Counted from the first letter of the stretch, positions 17,064-26,369 are shown. The stretch: DNA of 64,000 bases from Bacteroidota bacterium (GCA_023422635.1 JAFAGO010000028.1:1-64000); one strand, 5' to 3'. Translations and numbers: made by a program. Notes: generated from the sequence alone by a model not told the origin.

Positions 17064-18080
17064 ATGAAAAAGCTAGGTTTTAGCATTGCTCTTTTTGTTG
17101 GGGTTTTCAGTTTTTCGCAAAACGGAATTGCGGTTTATGAGAATGTGTCAGCAAGGGTTAGAGTGATGGTAGATAATGATTTTGGTGGTGATCCAGATGG
17201 TTTGTTCCAATTGGCGCATCATGTTTTATCGCCTTCCACAGAAATTCGAGGAATTATTGGTTCGCACTTAAAACCAGGCGATCCTTTCTATTCTTCCAAT
17301 ATTACCGCAGAAAATGCGGTGAAAAATATTCATTCTTTATTAAAAGTAATGAACAAAGATGGTAAATTCAACGTATTTCAAGGTTCTAATACTGGTTTAA
17401 AAGATACCAAAACGCCCATTCGATCTGCTGGTGCTTTGGCAATTGTTGAAGAAGCACATAGAACCGACGCCAAAAGTCCTTTGTATATGTTTTGTGGAGC
17501 TGGTTTAACCGAAATTGCAAGTGCCCTTTTACTAGATCCTTCCATTGCTGAAAAAATTACTTTGGTATGGATTGGTGGACCGGAATATTTGGATTTGGCA
17601 ACGCCTCCTCCAGGTTTTACGCCTTTGGAATATAATTTAGGAATCGATATTAAAGCCGCGCAAGTTGTTTTTAATCATTCCGAAATCAATATTTGGCAAG
17701 TGCCGAGAAATGCGTATCGACAAACCTTGTTTTCTTATGCAGAACTGCTAACGAAAGTGAAAACGCAAGGTGAAACCGGAAAATATCTTTCTGAAAAAAT
17801 TGAAGCGTTAATGCAGCGCGTTCAAAAAGTGAATTTCAATATTGGAGAAACCTATATTTTGGGTGATTCGCCTCTGGTTTTGCTTACAGCGTTACAATCT
17901 TCATTTGAAGCAGATCCTTCCTCCAGCAATTATGTTTTAAAAAGTGCACCAACAATTACGGATGCGGGTTTGTATGAATACAATCCAAAAGGAAAAATGA
18001 TTCGTGTTTATCATCAAATAGATAATCGCTTGATGTTTGAAGATTTTACTTCAAAACTTCAGCTTTTAAATTCAAAATAA
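17064..18080 (+). CDS. Exported inosine/uridine-preferring nucleoside hydrolase-like protein
   Basis: The 338-residue protein has a signal peptide ending near FSQ and the nucleoside-hydrolase calcium-binding start, here VDNDFGGDPDG at residues 36-46, with an aspartate spacing slightly different from the usual DTDPGxDD. Later pieces (GAGLTEIASALLLDPSI, ITLVWIGGPEY, YNLGIDIKAAQVVF) match the family. Such enzymes split N-ribosides. Its export and its position between a hydrolase and a GH3 enzyme, in one tight unit (6- and 11-base gaps), suggest a carbohydrate substrate or nucleoside scavenging; neither is proven. The ATG at 17064 gives the signal peptide. Confidence 0.8.
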   Translation: MKKLGFSIALFVGVFSFSQNGIAVYENVSARVRVMVDNDFGGDPDGLFQLAHHVLSPSTEIRGIIGSHLKPGDPFYSSNITAENAVKNIHSLLKVMNKDGKFNVFQGSNTGLKDTKTPIRSAGALAIVEEAHRTDAKSPLYMFCGAGLTEIASALLLDPSIAEKITLVWIGGPEYLDLATPPPGFTPLEYNLGIDIKAAQVVFNHSEINIWQVPRNAYRQTLFSYAELLTKVKTQGETGKYLSEKIEALMQRVQKVNFNIGETYILGDSPLVLLTALQSSFEADPSSSNYVLKSAPTITDAGLYEYNPKGKMIRVYHQIDNRLMFEDFTSKLQLLNSK

Positions 18081-18086
18081 ACCATC

Positions 18087-20549
18087 ATGAAAAAATACAA
18101 TACATCCATTTTTAATTTCATTCAAAAACAAAAAAATATCGCTGCTATTGCGTTATTGGGATTACTTGCGGGTTATTCAAATATCCATGCACAAGCAGTG
18201 AAAGAATTCACCGTAGCAGGAAAATCGTTTAAAGATTTTAATGGAAATGGGAAATTAGATCAATGGGAAGATACGCGTCTTTCTGAAGAGAAAAGAATTG
18301 ATGCCATCATTAAAGCGATGAGCAATGAAGGTAAAGCCAATTTCCTAATCGGAACCGGAATGCCCGGCGCAGAAGCGATTGTTGGTCCTATTGGAGCTGT
18401 ACAGCAAGGTCGTGTTCCTGGAGCTGCTGGAGGAACATTTCCGATGCCGAAATTCGGACTTCCTGCAGCAATTGTTGCAGATGGTCCCGCTGGTTTAAGA
18501 ATTAATCCAACTCGAGAAAATGATTCTAAAACCTATTATGCAACTGCATTTCCTGTAGGAACTTCATTGGCTTCTACTTGGAATAAAGATTTGCTTTTTC
18601 AGGTAGGAAAAGCAATGGGGAATGAAGTAAAAGAGTATGGAGTAGATGTGCTTTTAGCTCCTGCATTGAACATTCAAAGAAACCCATTAAATGGAAGAAA
18701 TTTTGAGTATTATTCGGAAGATCCTCTTGTTTCAGGTAAAGCTGCTGCAGCAATTGTAAACGGGATTCAATCCAATGGTGTGGGAACTTCCATTAAACAT
18801 TTTGCAGCAAACAATTCCGAAAGCAACCGACTTTCCGTTAATGCACATATTTCGGAAAGAGCCATGCGAGAAATTTATTTAAAAGGTTTTGAAATTACCG
18901 TAAAAGAATCTGATCCTTGGACGGTGATGACTTCGTACAATAAAGTAAACGGAACGTATACCTCAGAAAGTAAAGATCTTTTAACCTCCATTTTAAGAAA
19001 TGAATGGGGATATAAAGGAATGGTGATGACGGATTGGTTTGGCGGTTTTTCTGGCTTTGATGCCATAAGAAATGGAAATTCTGATGTTGTTGCACAGGTA
19101 AATGCCGGAAATGATCTTTTAATGCCAGGAATTGCAAAACAGAAAGATGCGATTTTGGTGGCCTTAAACAACGGTAAAATTCCTCAGGAATTGGCCAATA
19201 GAAATATCAAACACATTCTTCAACTCGTTTTCCGTTCGCCATCGTTTGACCATTATCAATACAGCAATCAACCCAACTCGGTTGAAAATGCAAAAATCAC
19301 CAGAAATGCCGCAACAGAAGGAATGGTTCTTCTGAAAAACGAAAATAATGCGCTTCCTTATTCAGATACCAATAAAAGTGTTGCCCTTTTTGGAGTGACT
19401 TCTTATGCGTGGATTACCGGCGGAACGGGAAGTGGAAGCGTGAATAACAAACACACGGTTTCTCTTTTGGAAGGTTTAACTTCTGCCGGTTATAAACTCG
19501 ATCAAGAATTGGTTAATCTTTATCAACTATTTGCAAAAAAGGAACAAGATGCTGAAATGGCAAGACGGAAAAAAGCAGGTCTTTTGGCATTGCCAGAAAC
19601 GCTTCCCGAGATAGATTTATCGCAAGATCTCTACAATAAAAAAGCGGAATCTGCAAATGTTGCTTTCATTACGATTGGACGAAACTCAGGGGAAGGCGGC
19701 GATCGTAAAAACATTGCGGGCGACTTTCAACTAACGGAAAAAGAAAGCCAAATGTTGGATGGAATTTCAAAAGCATTTCATGCGAAAGGTAAAAAAGTGA
19801 TTGCGATTCTCAACATCGGAGGCGTAATTGAAACCGCTTCTTGGAAAGATAAAGTGGATGCTATTTTGCTTACTTGGCAGCCAGGACAGGAAGGTGGTTT
19901 TTCCGTAGCGGATGTGCTTTCTGGAAAAGTGAATCCTTCCGGTAAATTGGCGCAAACATTTCCTGTAAAATATGAAGATAATTATTCCTCAACCGAATTT
20001 CCGGGAACACCAATAAATGATCCAAAAGAAATTACGTATAACGATGGTATTTACGTTGGATATCGCTATTATGATACCTTTAAAATACAACCTTCCTACG
20101 AGTTTGGTTTTGGAAAATCGTATACCACTTTTAAATATTCAGAGGTAAAAACTAATTCCAGTACGTTTAATAATTCTATTGAAATTCAAGTAAAAGTAAC
20201 CAATACAGGAAAAGTTGCGGGAAAAGAAGTGGTTCAATTGTATCTTTCAGCACCTACAAAATCCATTGATAAACCAGTTCACGAATTGAAAGGTTTTGCA
20301 AAAACAAAAGATTTAAAACCTGGTGAAAGTGAAGTTTTAACCTTGCCATTATCAGCTTCGGATTTAGCGTCTTTTGTCCCTTCAAAATCGGCGTGGATTA
20401 CTGATTCAGGAAATTATAAAGTAGAAATTGGAGCTTCATCTAAAGACATTAAAGAAACAATTAACTTTAGTCTTCCGAAAGAAATCGTTGTTGAAAAGGT
20501 AAAACCAACTTTTCAGGCAGATAAAAAATTTGTGGAACTTAAACCTTAA
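18087..20549 (+). CDS. Glycoside hydrolase family 3 beta-glucosidase-type enzyme, exported
   Basis: The 820-residue protein has a longer N-terminal signal sequence ending near IHAQ, the EF-hand-like segment FKDFNGNGKLDQWEDTR, and the GH3 catalytic domain. That domain shows DGPAGLR, KHFAANNSESNR and the nucleophile D316 in MVMTDWFGGF. An alpha/beta sandwich (GEGGDRKNIAGDFQL) and a C-terminal fibronectin-III-like domain (VKVTNTGKVAGKEVVQLYLSAP) follow. This is the classical three-domain beta-glucosidase layout. It probably finishes off oligosaccharides released by partner enzymes in the periplasm. It ends the glycan locus; a terminator follows at 20662. Confidence 0.93.
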   Translation: MKKYNTSIFNFIQKQKNIAAIALLGLLAGYSNIHAQAVKEFTVAGKSFKDFNGNGKLDQWEDTRLSEEKRIDAIIKAMSNEGKANFLIGTGMPGAEAIVGPIGAVQQGRVPGAAGGTFPMPKFGLPAAIVADGPAGLRINPTRENDSKTYYATAFPVGTSLASTWNKDLLFQVGKAMGNEVKEYGVDVLLAPALNIQRNPLNGRNFEYYSEDPLVSGKAAAAIVNGIQSNGVGTSIKHFAANNSESNRLSVNAHISERAMREIYLKGFEITVKESDPWTVMTSYNKVNGTYTSESKDLLTSILRNEWGYKGMVMTDWFGGFSGFDAIRNGNSDVVAQVNAGNDLLMPGIAKQKDAILVALNNGKIPQELANRNIKHILQLVFRSPSFDHYQYSNQPNSVENAKITRNAATEGMVLLKNENNALPYSDTNKSVALFGVTSYAWITGGTGSGSVNNKHTVSLLEGLTSAGYKLDQELVNLYQLFAKKEQDAEMARRKKAGLLALPETLPEIDLSQDLYNKKAESANVAFITIGRNSGEGGDRKNIAGDFQLTEKESQMLDGISKAFHAKGKKVIAILNIGGVIETASWKDKVDAILLTWQPGQEGGFSVADVLSGKVNPSGKLAQTFPVKYEDNYSSTEFPGTPINDPKEITYNDGIYVGYRYYDTFKIQPSYEFGFGKSYTTFKYSEVKTNSSTFNNSIEIQVKVTNTGKVAGKEVVQLYLSAPTKSIDKPVHELKGFAKTKDLKPGESEVLTLPLSASDLASFVPSKSAWITDSGNYKVEIGASSKDIKETINFSLPKEIVVEKVKPTFQADKKFVELKP

Positions 20550-20661
20550 AATTGGTCAAAGTATTGATTCTATTTTGTTAGTAATGACTAATAATTGAGC
20601 TTCAATTCTGTTAAAATAACGAAGTAAAAAGCAATCTTCTTTAGGTTGATATTCATTTTTG

Positions 20662-20700
20662 AAAGAAAGCAGTTGGAAATATTCAGCTGCTTTCTTTTTT
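20662..20700 (+). terminator. Terminator of the glycan locus
   Basis: AAAGAAAGCAG (20662-20672) and CTGCTTTCTTT (20687-20697) form a perfect 11-bp stem with a 14-base loop and a T-rich tail. The preceding 110 bases contain no recognisable gene. Confidence 0.75.
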
Positions 20701-20708
20701 AACAAATT

Positions 20709-20754
20709 TTAATTGTAATAGTTTTTGTTACAATTAAAAATTAATGTACTTTTG
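20709..20754 (+). promoter_or_regulatory. Promoter with a palindromic operator of the Rrf2 gene
   Basis: A perfect 10-bp inverted repeat TTAATTGTAA (20709-20718) / TTACAATTAA (20728-20737) brackets the -33 TTTTG (20723-20727). The -7 box TACTTTTG (20747-20754) follows after a 19-base spacer, and the ATG is four bases later. A repressor bound here would cover the -33 element, so autoregulation by the adjacent Rrf2 protein is likely. Confidence 0.7.
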
Positions 20755-20758
20755 CGAT

Positions 20759-21172
20759 ATGAATAACACGCGATTTTCAACAGCAATTCACATTTTAACT
20801 TTGCTGGCAATGTTCCCGGAAGAGTGGATGTCGTCCGAATATATTGCAGGAAGTATCGGGATTAATGCGGTTGTGGTACGTCGCGAAATTTCAATGTTGA
20901 AAAAGAATAATTTGATAAAATCTAAACAAGGAAAAGAGGGTGGCTGTCAATTATCGAAATTGCCAAGAGAAATTGTACTTTCAGATATCTTTTTACATAT
21001 TCAAAGTGCAGAAATTTTAGGCAAGAAAAACCGTACTGCGAATCCAAAATGTGTGGTTGGGAAAAGCATAAATCAACACTTGAATACACTTTCTGAACAA
21101 ACAAATCAGGTGGTTATTCAATTTTTAGGAACGCAAACATTACAAGATTTTGTAGATAATTTTAAACAATAA
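20759..21172 (+). CDS. Rrf2-family transcriptional regulator (YwnA-like)
   Basis: The 137-residue protein has the Rrf2 winged-helix domain (MNNTRFSTAIHILTLLA; VVVRREISMLKKNNLIKSKQGKEGG). It contains a single cysteine in the effector region (NPKCVVG) besides C66 (GGCQL), so it lacks the three-cysteine iron-sulfur site of NsrR. It resembles thiol- or quinone-responsive members such as YwnA. The ATG at 20759 is set by the -7 box ending at 20754, which excludes the in-frame ATG at 20744. It precedes an oxidoreductase gene by 21 bases, as YwnA precedes YwnB in Bacillus. Confidence 0.85.
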   Translation: MNNTRFSTAIHILTLLAMFPEEWMSSEYIAGSIGINAVVVRREISMLKKNNLIKSKQGKEGGCQLSKLPREIVLSDIFLHIQSAEILGKKNRTANPKCVVGKSINQHLNTLSEQTNQVVIQFLGTQTLQDFVDNFKQ

Positions 21173-21193
21173 ACATTTTAAAAATAGAATAAT

Positions 21194-21847
21194 ATGAAAA
21201 AAATAGCAGTTATTGGAGCTACAGGTTTCGTAGGTTCACACGTTGTGAAAGAATTGGTTAATAGAGGATTTTCCGTTGAAGCCATTGCAAGAGATACGTC
21301 TAAAATCGAAGTTCAAGATAATGTGACAGCGGTAAGTGCGGACGTAAATAATGCTGATGAACTTGCAGAAAAACTAAAAGGTGTAGATGCAGTGATTAGT
21401 ACTTTCAATGCGGGATGGACGAATCCAAACCTCTACAATGATTTCATAAAAGGATCTGAAAGTATTGAAAAAGCAGTTGAAAAATCGGGCGTAAAACGTT
21501 TCATCTTTGTTGGTGGAGCTGGAAGTTTGTACACTCCGGAAGGAACTCAAATTGTAGATAGTCCTGAATTTCCTGCAGAAATAAAACCAGGCGCTTTAGC
21601 AGCACGTGATTATCTGAATGAAATTAAAAAGAATGCAACTTTGGATTGGACTTACTTTAGTCCAGCGCCAGAAATGCATCAAGGAACATCTGGTGTTCGT
21701 AAAGGAACATATAGAACAGATTTAGATCATCCTGTTGTTGATGCCGAAGGTAAAAGTACAATTTCAGTTGAAGATGTTGCTGTTGCCTTGGTTGATGAAT
21801 TAGAAAAAAACCAATTTGTACACCAACGCTTTACAGCTGGTTACTAA
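21194..21847 (+). CDS. NAD(P)-dependent oxidoreductase (NmrA/YwnB-like, atypical SDR)
   Basis: The 217-residue protein has an N-terminal Rossmann motif GATGFVG (residues 8-14) and a short atypical SDR fold with FIFVGGAGSLY near the middle, lacking the YxxxK pair of classical dehydrogenases. Members bind NAD(P)H; many are sensors or quinone/aldehyde reductases with undefined substrates. Pairing with an Rrf2 regulator behind one operator suggests induction by electrophile or oxidant stress. The substrate cannot be read from sequence. Confidence 0.85.
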   Translation: MKKIAVIGATGFVGSHVVKELVNRGFSVEAIARDTSKIEVQDNVTAVSADVNNADELAEKLKGVDAVISTFNAGWTNPNLYNDFIKGSESIEKAVEKSGVKRFIFVGGAGSLYTPEGTQIVDSPEFPAEIKPGALAARDYLNEIKKNATLDWTYFSPAPEMHQGTSGVRKGTYRTDLDHPVVDAEGKSTISVEDVAVALVDELEKNQFVHQRFTAGY

Positions 21848-21861
21848 TTTATAATATTCAG

Positions 21862-21901
21862 ATAAGAGAACTCCGGCGCCTTGGCGCCGGAGTTCTCTTA
21901 T
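21862..21901. terminator. Bidirectional terminator, perfect 19-bp hairpin
   Basis: The left arm (21862-21880) and right arm (21883-21901) are exact inverse complements around TT, with a CCGGCGCC core that is GC-rich in an AT-rich setting. T-rich sequence lies on both sides. It serves the convergent oxidoreductase and M23 peptidase genes. Confidence 0.85.
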
Positions 21902-21941
21902 TTATTATGTTTATTTTATCATCTTTAATTCTCTTTTATCA

Positions 21942-22844
21942 TTAAAGATTCATAAATAATTTTGGATTCACGGGTTGATTATTTTTGTGAACTTCATAGT
22001 GCAAATGAGGTCCTGTGGATCTTCCGGAATTTCCACTCTTCGCAATTACTTGTCCAACTTTCACATCATCATTGGCATGCACCAAAAGTTCTGATAGGTG
22101 CCCGTACAAAGTTGCTAACCCATTTCCGTGGGAGATAATTACACAATGTCCGTAACCACCTTTTGTTCCCGAAAAAATTACAGTTCCCGCTGCGGCGGCT
22201 TTCACATCCGAACCGTAAGCAACAGCCACATCAATACCTTTATGAAGCTGCATTTGTTCAGGTTCAGCATCGCTTTTCTCTTTATTTGAGTTGGTAGGAA
22301 TTTCCGCTTTCACTTGAACGATATTGCCTAAACTGTCTTTCACTTCAGTAGTTGTTTCCGCCTTTTTTGTAGGTTTTACGGAAGCCAGCATGAGCTGTGG
22401 ATTTTTAAAAGGTATTGGATTTTTACGAATTCCAAAATTGGATGAAATATAACCTGAAGTTGGATTTCCTAACGGAACTTGTTGCAATTTCAATTGCAAA
22501 TCCATTAAATATTGACTGTACCGGTTGCTTTGTTTTGCTAAATAAACGGCATTGGAAAGCTCCGTATTATCGAGCTTTTCTAAACGCTCATTGGTGATGT
22601 TTTTCGATAAGAGAAAGTTGTTAATTTGTTGTACCGTTTGATCCATCAACGACAGATCGTTCTTCATTTGTAAATAATTGATGCTGTCTTTCTCGGTATT
22701 GATTTTTACAAGGTTAACTTGGTAATTTTTGTCGTTCTTCTCGGAATATAGTTTCCCGATGAAAAGTGCTTGAGCAAAGATTATCGCAATAAAAATCCCA
22801 AGTAAAATTGAAGTATTCTTCTTGCTTGCTAATAATTTTTTCAT
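21942..22844 (-). CDS. M23-family (LytM) metallopeptidase, membrane-anchored
   Basis: The 300-residue protein has one transmembrane helix (about 11-30), a helical coiled-coil-like stretch (about 35-130), and a C-terminal LytM domain. The zinc-site motifs HKGIDVA, GYGHCVIISHG and HLHYEVH are present. M23 enzymes cut peptidoglycan cross-bridges or activate amidases in cell division. The ATG at 22844 is preferred over one 30 bases upstream because it leads directly into the helix (MKKLLASKKNTSILLG). Transcription is convergent with the oxidoreductase and divergent from gpsA. Confidence 0.88.
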   Translation of the reverse strand: MKKLLASKKNTSILLGIFIAIIFAQALFIGKLYSEKNDKNYQVNLVKINTEKDSINYLQMKNDLSLMDQTVQQINNFLLSKNITNERLEKLDNTELSNAVYLAKQSNRYSQYLMDLQLKLQQVPLGNPTSGYISSNFGIRKNPIPFKNPQLMLASVKPTKKAETTTEVKDSLGNIVQVKAEIPTNSNKEKSDAEPEQMQLHKGIDVAVAYGSDVKAAAAGTVIFSGTKGGYGHCVIISHGNGLATLYGHLSELLVHANDDVKVGQVIAKSGNSGRSTGPHLHYEVHKNNQPVNPKLFMNL

Positions 22845-23021
22845 AAAACAATTTCTCAAAAAAATGGAATGCAAATTTACATAAAAATATTTTTTAAGTT
22901 GAACGAATGATTATAGTGCGTTGATAATCTGCTTTCAATGTTTTATTTTTTAGAAATGTGGTTCAATAAAGCGTATTTGAAAACTTCAATAAAGTGATCA
23001 TTTTTTGAATTATAATTTTTG

Positions 23022-23054
23022 TTGCGCGCATAATGATGGGATTTTTTATATTTG
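23022..23054 (+). promoter_or_regulatory. Promoter of gpsA
   Basis: TTG (23022-23024), 22 bases, then TATATTTG (23047-23054) match the flavobacterial TTG-N17-23-TAnnTTTG pattern. It lies 28 bases before the gpsA ATG and supports the start at 23083. Confidence 0.55.
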
Positions 23055-23082
23055 TAATTATCCCTTTATCTTAAATTTAGAC

Positions 23083-24129
23083 ATGACAAAGAAGAGAAAC
23101 AATGCAGGTAGCGAAGCTAAAAATCATAAAGATATCAGTGCAACAACTGTAGTAGGCGTTGTCGGTAGCGGAAGTTTCGCAACAGCAATTGTAAAAATGC
23201 TTGTTGAAAATTCTAAAATTGTACATTGGTGTGTACGCAACGAATTTGTTAAAGGAGCAATTGAGCTTCGAGGGCACAATCCTAATTACTTAACTGCTGT
23301 AAATTTTAACACAAAAAATTTATGTATTACTACCGATATCAACGAGCTGGTTTCGGCATGTGATGTGGTTGTTTTAGCAACGCCGTCCATTTATCTTTCC
23401 GATGCAATGGAAAAATTAAACTGCTCTTGCAGTGGTAAAATTTTCGTTTCTGCAATTAAGGGAATTGTACCAAAAGTGAATGATGTTGTAGCCCATTATC
23501 TTCGAGATGAATTTAAAATTGGCTTTCGTTGTCAGGCCGTAATCGCAGGACCTTGCCACGCAGAAGAAGTGGCGATGGAACGACTTTCGTATCTTACCAT
23601 TGCAACAGCGGAGGAATGCATTTCGGAGATTTTAAAAGGCCTTTTTCAGTCAGATTTTATTAATGTGCATTCCAGTAAAGATATTTTGGGGAATGAATAC
23701 AGCGCAATCCTAAAAAATATTTATGCTATCGGTGCAGGAATAGCAAGTGGATTGGGATATGGCGATAATTTTACTGCCGTTTTTGTTTCCAATGCCATTC
23801 GTGAGATGGAAACTTTTTTAGAAGGAATTTACGAGGCGCCACGAGATGTTAATGAGAGTGCTTATTTAGGCGACCTTCTAGTAACTGCATATTCACTATT
23901 TTCCAGAAATCGTAGTCTGGGTAATTTAATCGGAAAAGGATATACCGTAAAATCTGCAATACAAAGTATGAATATGATTGCTGAAGGATATTATGCAGCA
24001 GATTCAATTTACAATACGGCGAAAGAAAAGAACATTCCAACCCCGATTATTGATACGATTTATAGAATTTTGTACGAGGAAAAAAATGCTGAAAAGCAGT
24101 TTAAAAAATTAACCACCATTTTAAATTAA
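23083..24129 (+). CDS. gpsA: NAD(P)-dependent glycerol-3-phosphate dehydrogenase
   Basis: GpsA makes sn-glycerol 3-phosphate from dihydroxyacetone phosphate for phospholipid synthesis. The 348-residue protein carries the nucleotide-binding VVGSGSFATA near residues 24-33, the substrate-side GPCHAEEVA, and the helical domain signature EYSAILKNIYAIGAGIASGLGYGDN. An ATG 78 bases upstream is rejected because it lies before the promoter. It is followed by a hemolysin III homologue after seven bases. Confidence 0.93.
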   Translation: MTKKRNNAGSEAKNHKDISATTVVGVVGSGSFATAIVKMLVENSKIVHWCVRNEFVKGAIELRGHNPNYLTAVNFNTKNLCITTDINELVSACDVVVLATPSIYLSDAMEKLNCSCSGKIFVSAIKGIVPKVNDVVAHYLRDEFKIGFRCQAVIAGPCHAEEVAMERLSYLTIATAEECISEILKGLFQSDFINVHSSKDILGNEYSAILKNIYAIGAGIASGLGYGDNFTAVFVSNAIREMETFLEGIYEAPRDVNESAYLGDLLVTAYSLFSRNRSLGNLIGKGYTVKSAIQSMNMIAEGYYAADSIYNTAKEKNIPTPIIDTIYRILYEEKNAEKQFKKLTTILN

Positions 24130-24136
24130 AATCAAA

Positions 24137-24793
24137 ATGGCTGCTCCTAAAACATATCCAGTTTTCACCTATTCGGTATTAGAGGAGCGCTTAAATGTTT
24201 GGTCTCATTTCGCAGGAATCCTATTTTCGATAGTGGCTTTGGTTCTATTGATGATGAAGGCATTTCGGTTTGATGATTTGTGGACGTACATTAGTTTCCC
24301 GATTTATGGGATCAGTATGCTGGTGTTGTATTTGGCTTCAACGCTTTATCACAACGCGAAAAAGCCTAAAATTCGCTATCGATTAAATATTCTAGATCAC
24401 GCTTCAATATTTCTTTTTATTGCAGGAAGTTACACGCCTTTTGTTTTGGTGACTTTAAGTGGAAAAGAAGGTTGGCTGATTTTTTCAATTGTATGGACAA
24501 TCGCTTTGATCGGCATTATTTTGAAGATTTTCTTCACAGGAAAATTCAATATCCTATCTACAATATTGTATGTGTTGATGGGGTGGATCATTGTTTTCAG
24601 TTTCGGTAGTTTAACCGAAAAATTAAATTTCAACGGCTTAATTTGGTTAGTTTCTGGTGGTATTGCCTACACTTTGGGCGCCATCATTTACAGCATCGAT
24701 CGTGTAAAACTCAACCATTCCATATTTCATTTTTTTGTTTTATTGGGTTCTTTTTGTCACTTTATTTCTATTTATACCTACGTTCATCCATAA
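24137..24793 (+). CDS. Hemolysin III family (PAQR-type) membrane protein
   Basis: The 218-residue protein has seven predicted hydrophobic helices and the family histidine motifs: WSHFAGI (helix 1), STLYHNAKKP (helix 2), LDHASIFLFIAGSYTPF (helix 3) and HSIFHFFVLLGSFCHF at the end. PAQR/HlyIII proteins of this shape bind zinc; bacterial functions are largely undefined, and the hemolysin name does not imply toxicity here. It is co-transcribed with gpsA, hinting at a membrane lipid role. Confidence 0.9.
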   Translation: MAAPKTYPVFTYSVLEERLNVWSHFAGILFSIVALVLLMMKAFRFDDLWTYISFPIYGISMLVLYLASTLYHNAKKPKIRYRLNILDHASIFLFIAGSYTPFVLVTLSGKEGWLIFSIVWTIALIGIILKIFFTGKFNILSTILYVLMGWIIVFSFGSLTEKLNFNGLIWLVSGGIAYTLGAIIYSIDRVKLNHSIFHFFVLLGSFCHFISIYTYVHP

Positions 24794-24860
24794 TTTCAAT
24801 CAAAAAAATAGGCGATTCTCATCTACATTCCCGAAATTTGTGCTTCAAAATGAATAAGAT

Positions 24861-26369
24861 ATGCCTAATAAAGTATTGAAAGAAAGAACACCAAAGCCAA
24901 AATACGATGTTGTACTTATTGGTGGAGGGATTATGAGTGCCACATTGGCCACTTTACTTCAGCAGTGCAATCCTGATTTGGATATTGCAATTTTTGAACG
25001 TTTGGGAAGATTCGCAAAAGAAAGCTCAGCAGCTTGGAACAACGCTGGTACAGGACATTCCGCTTTTTGTGAATTGAATTATACCCCAGAAAAAGCCGAC
25101 GGAAGTATCGATATTTCGAAAGCCAAAAAAATTGCAGAACAGTTTGAAGTTTCCAAACAATTTTGGTCCTATCTTGTTGATAAAGGATATGTAGAAAAAC
25201 CAAAAGAATTCATTAATTCTTGTCCACATATGAGTTTGGTTTTTGGTGAAAAAGATGCGGAATATTTGCAGAAAAGACATCAAGCTTTATCCAGTTCTGT
25301 TTTGTTTAAAGGAATGCAGTTTTCTACCGAACATCAAGTTTTAAAAGAGTGGATTCCGCTTATCATGAGCAAAAGAAAAGAAAACGAAATCATGGCGGCG
25401 ACCAAAATGGATTTGGGTACGGACGTAAATTTCGGATCGCTTACCAGAAAATTAGCGAGCCACCTTTCTGATGATTCCAATGTTGAAATTTTTCTTTACC
25501 ATGAAGCCAAAGATATTGATGCCGTAAAATCGGGTGGATGGAAAATTAAAGTAAAAGATCGTGTACATAATCACAAGCAAGAGGTTCAGGCGGATTTCGT
25601 GTTTATTGGAGCGGGCGGATATGCGTTGCCTCTTTTAGACAGTTCTGATGTTTCCGAGAGTGCAGGATATGGTGGTTTCCCTGTTTCAGGGCAATGGCTG
25701 GTATCTTTTAATCAAGAATTGGTGGAGAAACATCACGCAAAAGTGTACACTCAAGCCACTGTAGATGCGCCGCCAATGTCGGTTCCGCATTTGGATTTGC
25801 GTATTATTGATGGACAAAAAGCCTTGCTTTTCGGTCCTTTCGCGGGATTCTCTACCAAGTTTCTTAAAAATGGTAGCTACCTTGATCTTCCTGAAAGTGT
25901 GAATATTAAAAATATTCGTTCCTTATTTGGTGCTTGGTGGCACAATTTGCCATTAACGAAATATTTAATTCAGCAAGTAGCAATGACTAAGCAGCAACGG
26001 ATGGCTGCACTTCGTGATTTTATTAAAGATGCAAAAGAAGAAGATTGGGAATTAAAAGTTGCTGGACAAAGAGTTCAAATTATTAAAAAAGACGAGAAGA
26101 AAGGAGGGAAATTAGAATTTGGAACTGAAGTAGTGGTAAACAAAAACGGAACATTAGCTTCTTTATTAGGCGCATCTCCAGGGGCTTCAACTGCTGTTTC
26201 AGCAATGCTTGAAGTGTTGGAAAAATGCTTCCCTGAGAAAATGAATGGCGATTGGAAATCTAAAATACAAGAAATGATTCCGTCGTACGGGCAAAAATTA
26301 TCAGATCAACCTGAACTTGCGGAAAAAGTGAGAAATTTCTCGAAAGAGAAACTCGAGCTTGAATATTAA
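24861..26369 (+). CDS. mqo: Malate:quinone oxidoreductase
   Basis: Mqo is a peripheral membrane FAD enzyme that oxidises malate to oxaloacetate and reduces quinone. The 502-residue length is typical. The dinucleotide-binding motif VVLIGGGIMSATLATLL lies at residues 18-34, followed by FERLGRFAKESSAAWNNAGTGHSAFCELNYTP. FPVSGQWLV and LLGASPGASTAVSAMLEVL near the end are strongly conserved in Mqo. The 68-base gap after the hemolysin III gene contains no clear terminator, so weak co-transcription is possible. Confidence 0.95.
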   Translation: MPNKVLKERTPKPKYDVVLIGGGIMSATLATLLQQCNPDLDIAIFERLGRFAKESSAAWNNAGTGHSAFCELNYTPEKADGSIDISKAKKIAEQFEVSKQFWSYLVDKGYVEKPKEFINSCPHMSLVFGEKDAEYLQKRHQALSSSVLFKGMQFSTEHQVLKEWIPLIMSKRKENEIMAATKMDLGTDVNFGSLTRKLASHLSDDSNVEIFLYHEAKDIDAVKSGGWKIKVKDRVHNHKQEVQADFVFIGAGGYALPLLDSSDVSESAGYGGFPVSGQWLVSFNQELVEKHHAKVYTQATVDAPPMSVPHLDLRIIDGQKALLFGPFAGFSTKFLKNGSYLDLPESVNIKNIRSLFGAWWHNLPLTKYLIQQVAMTKQQRMAALRDFIKDAKEEDWELKVAGQRVQIIKKDEKKGGKLEFGTEVVVNKNGTLASLLGASPGASTAVSAMLEVLEKCFPEKMNGDWKSKIQEMIPSYGQKLSDQPELAEKVRNFSKEKLELEY

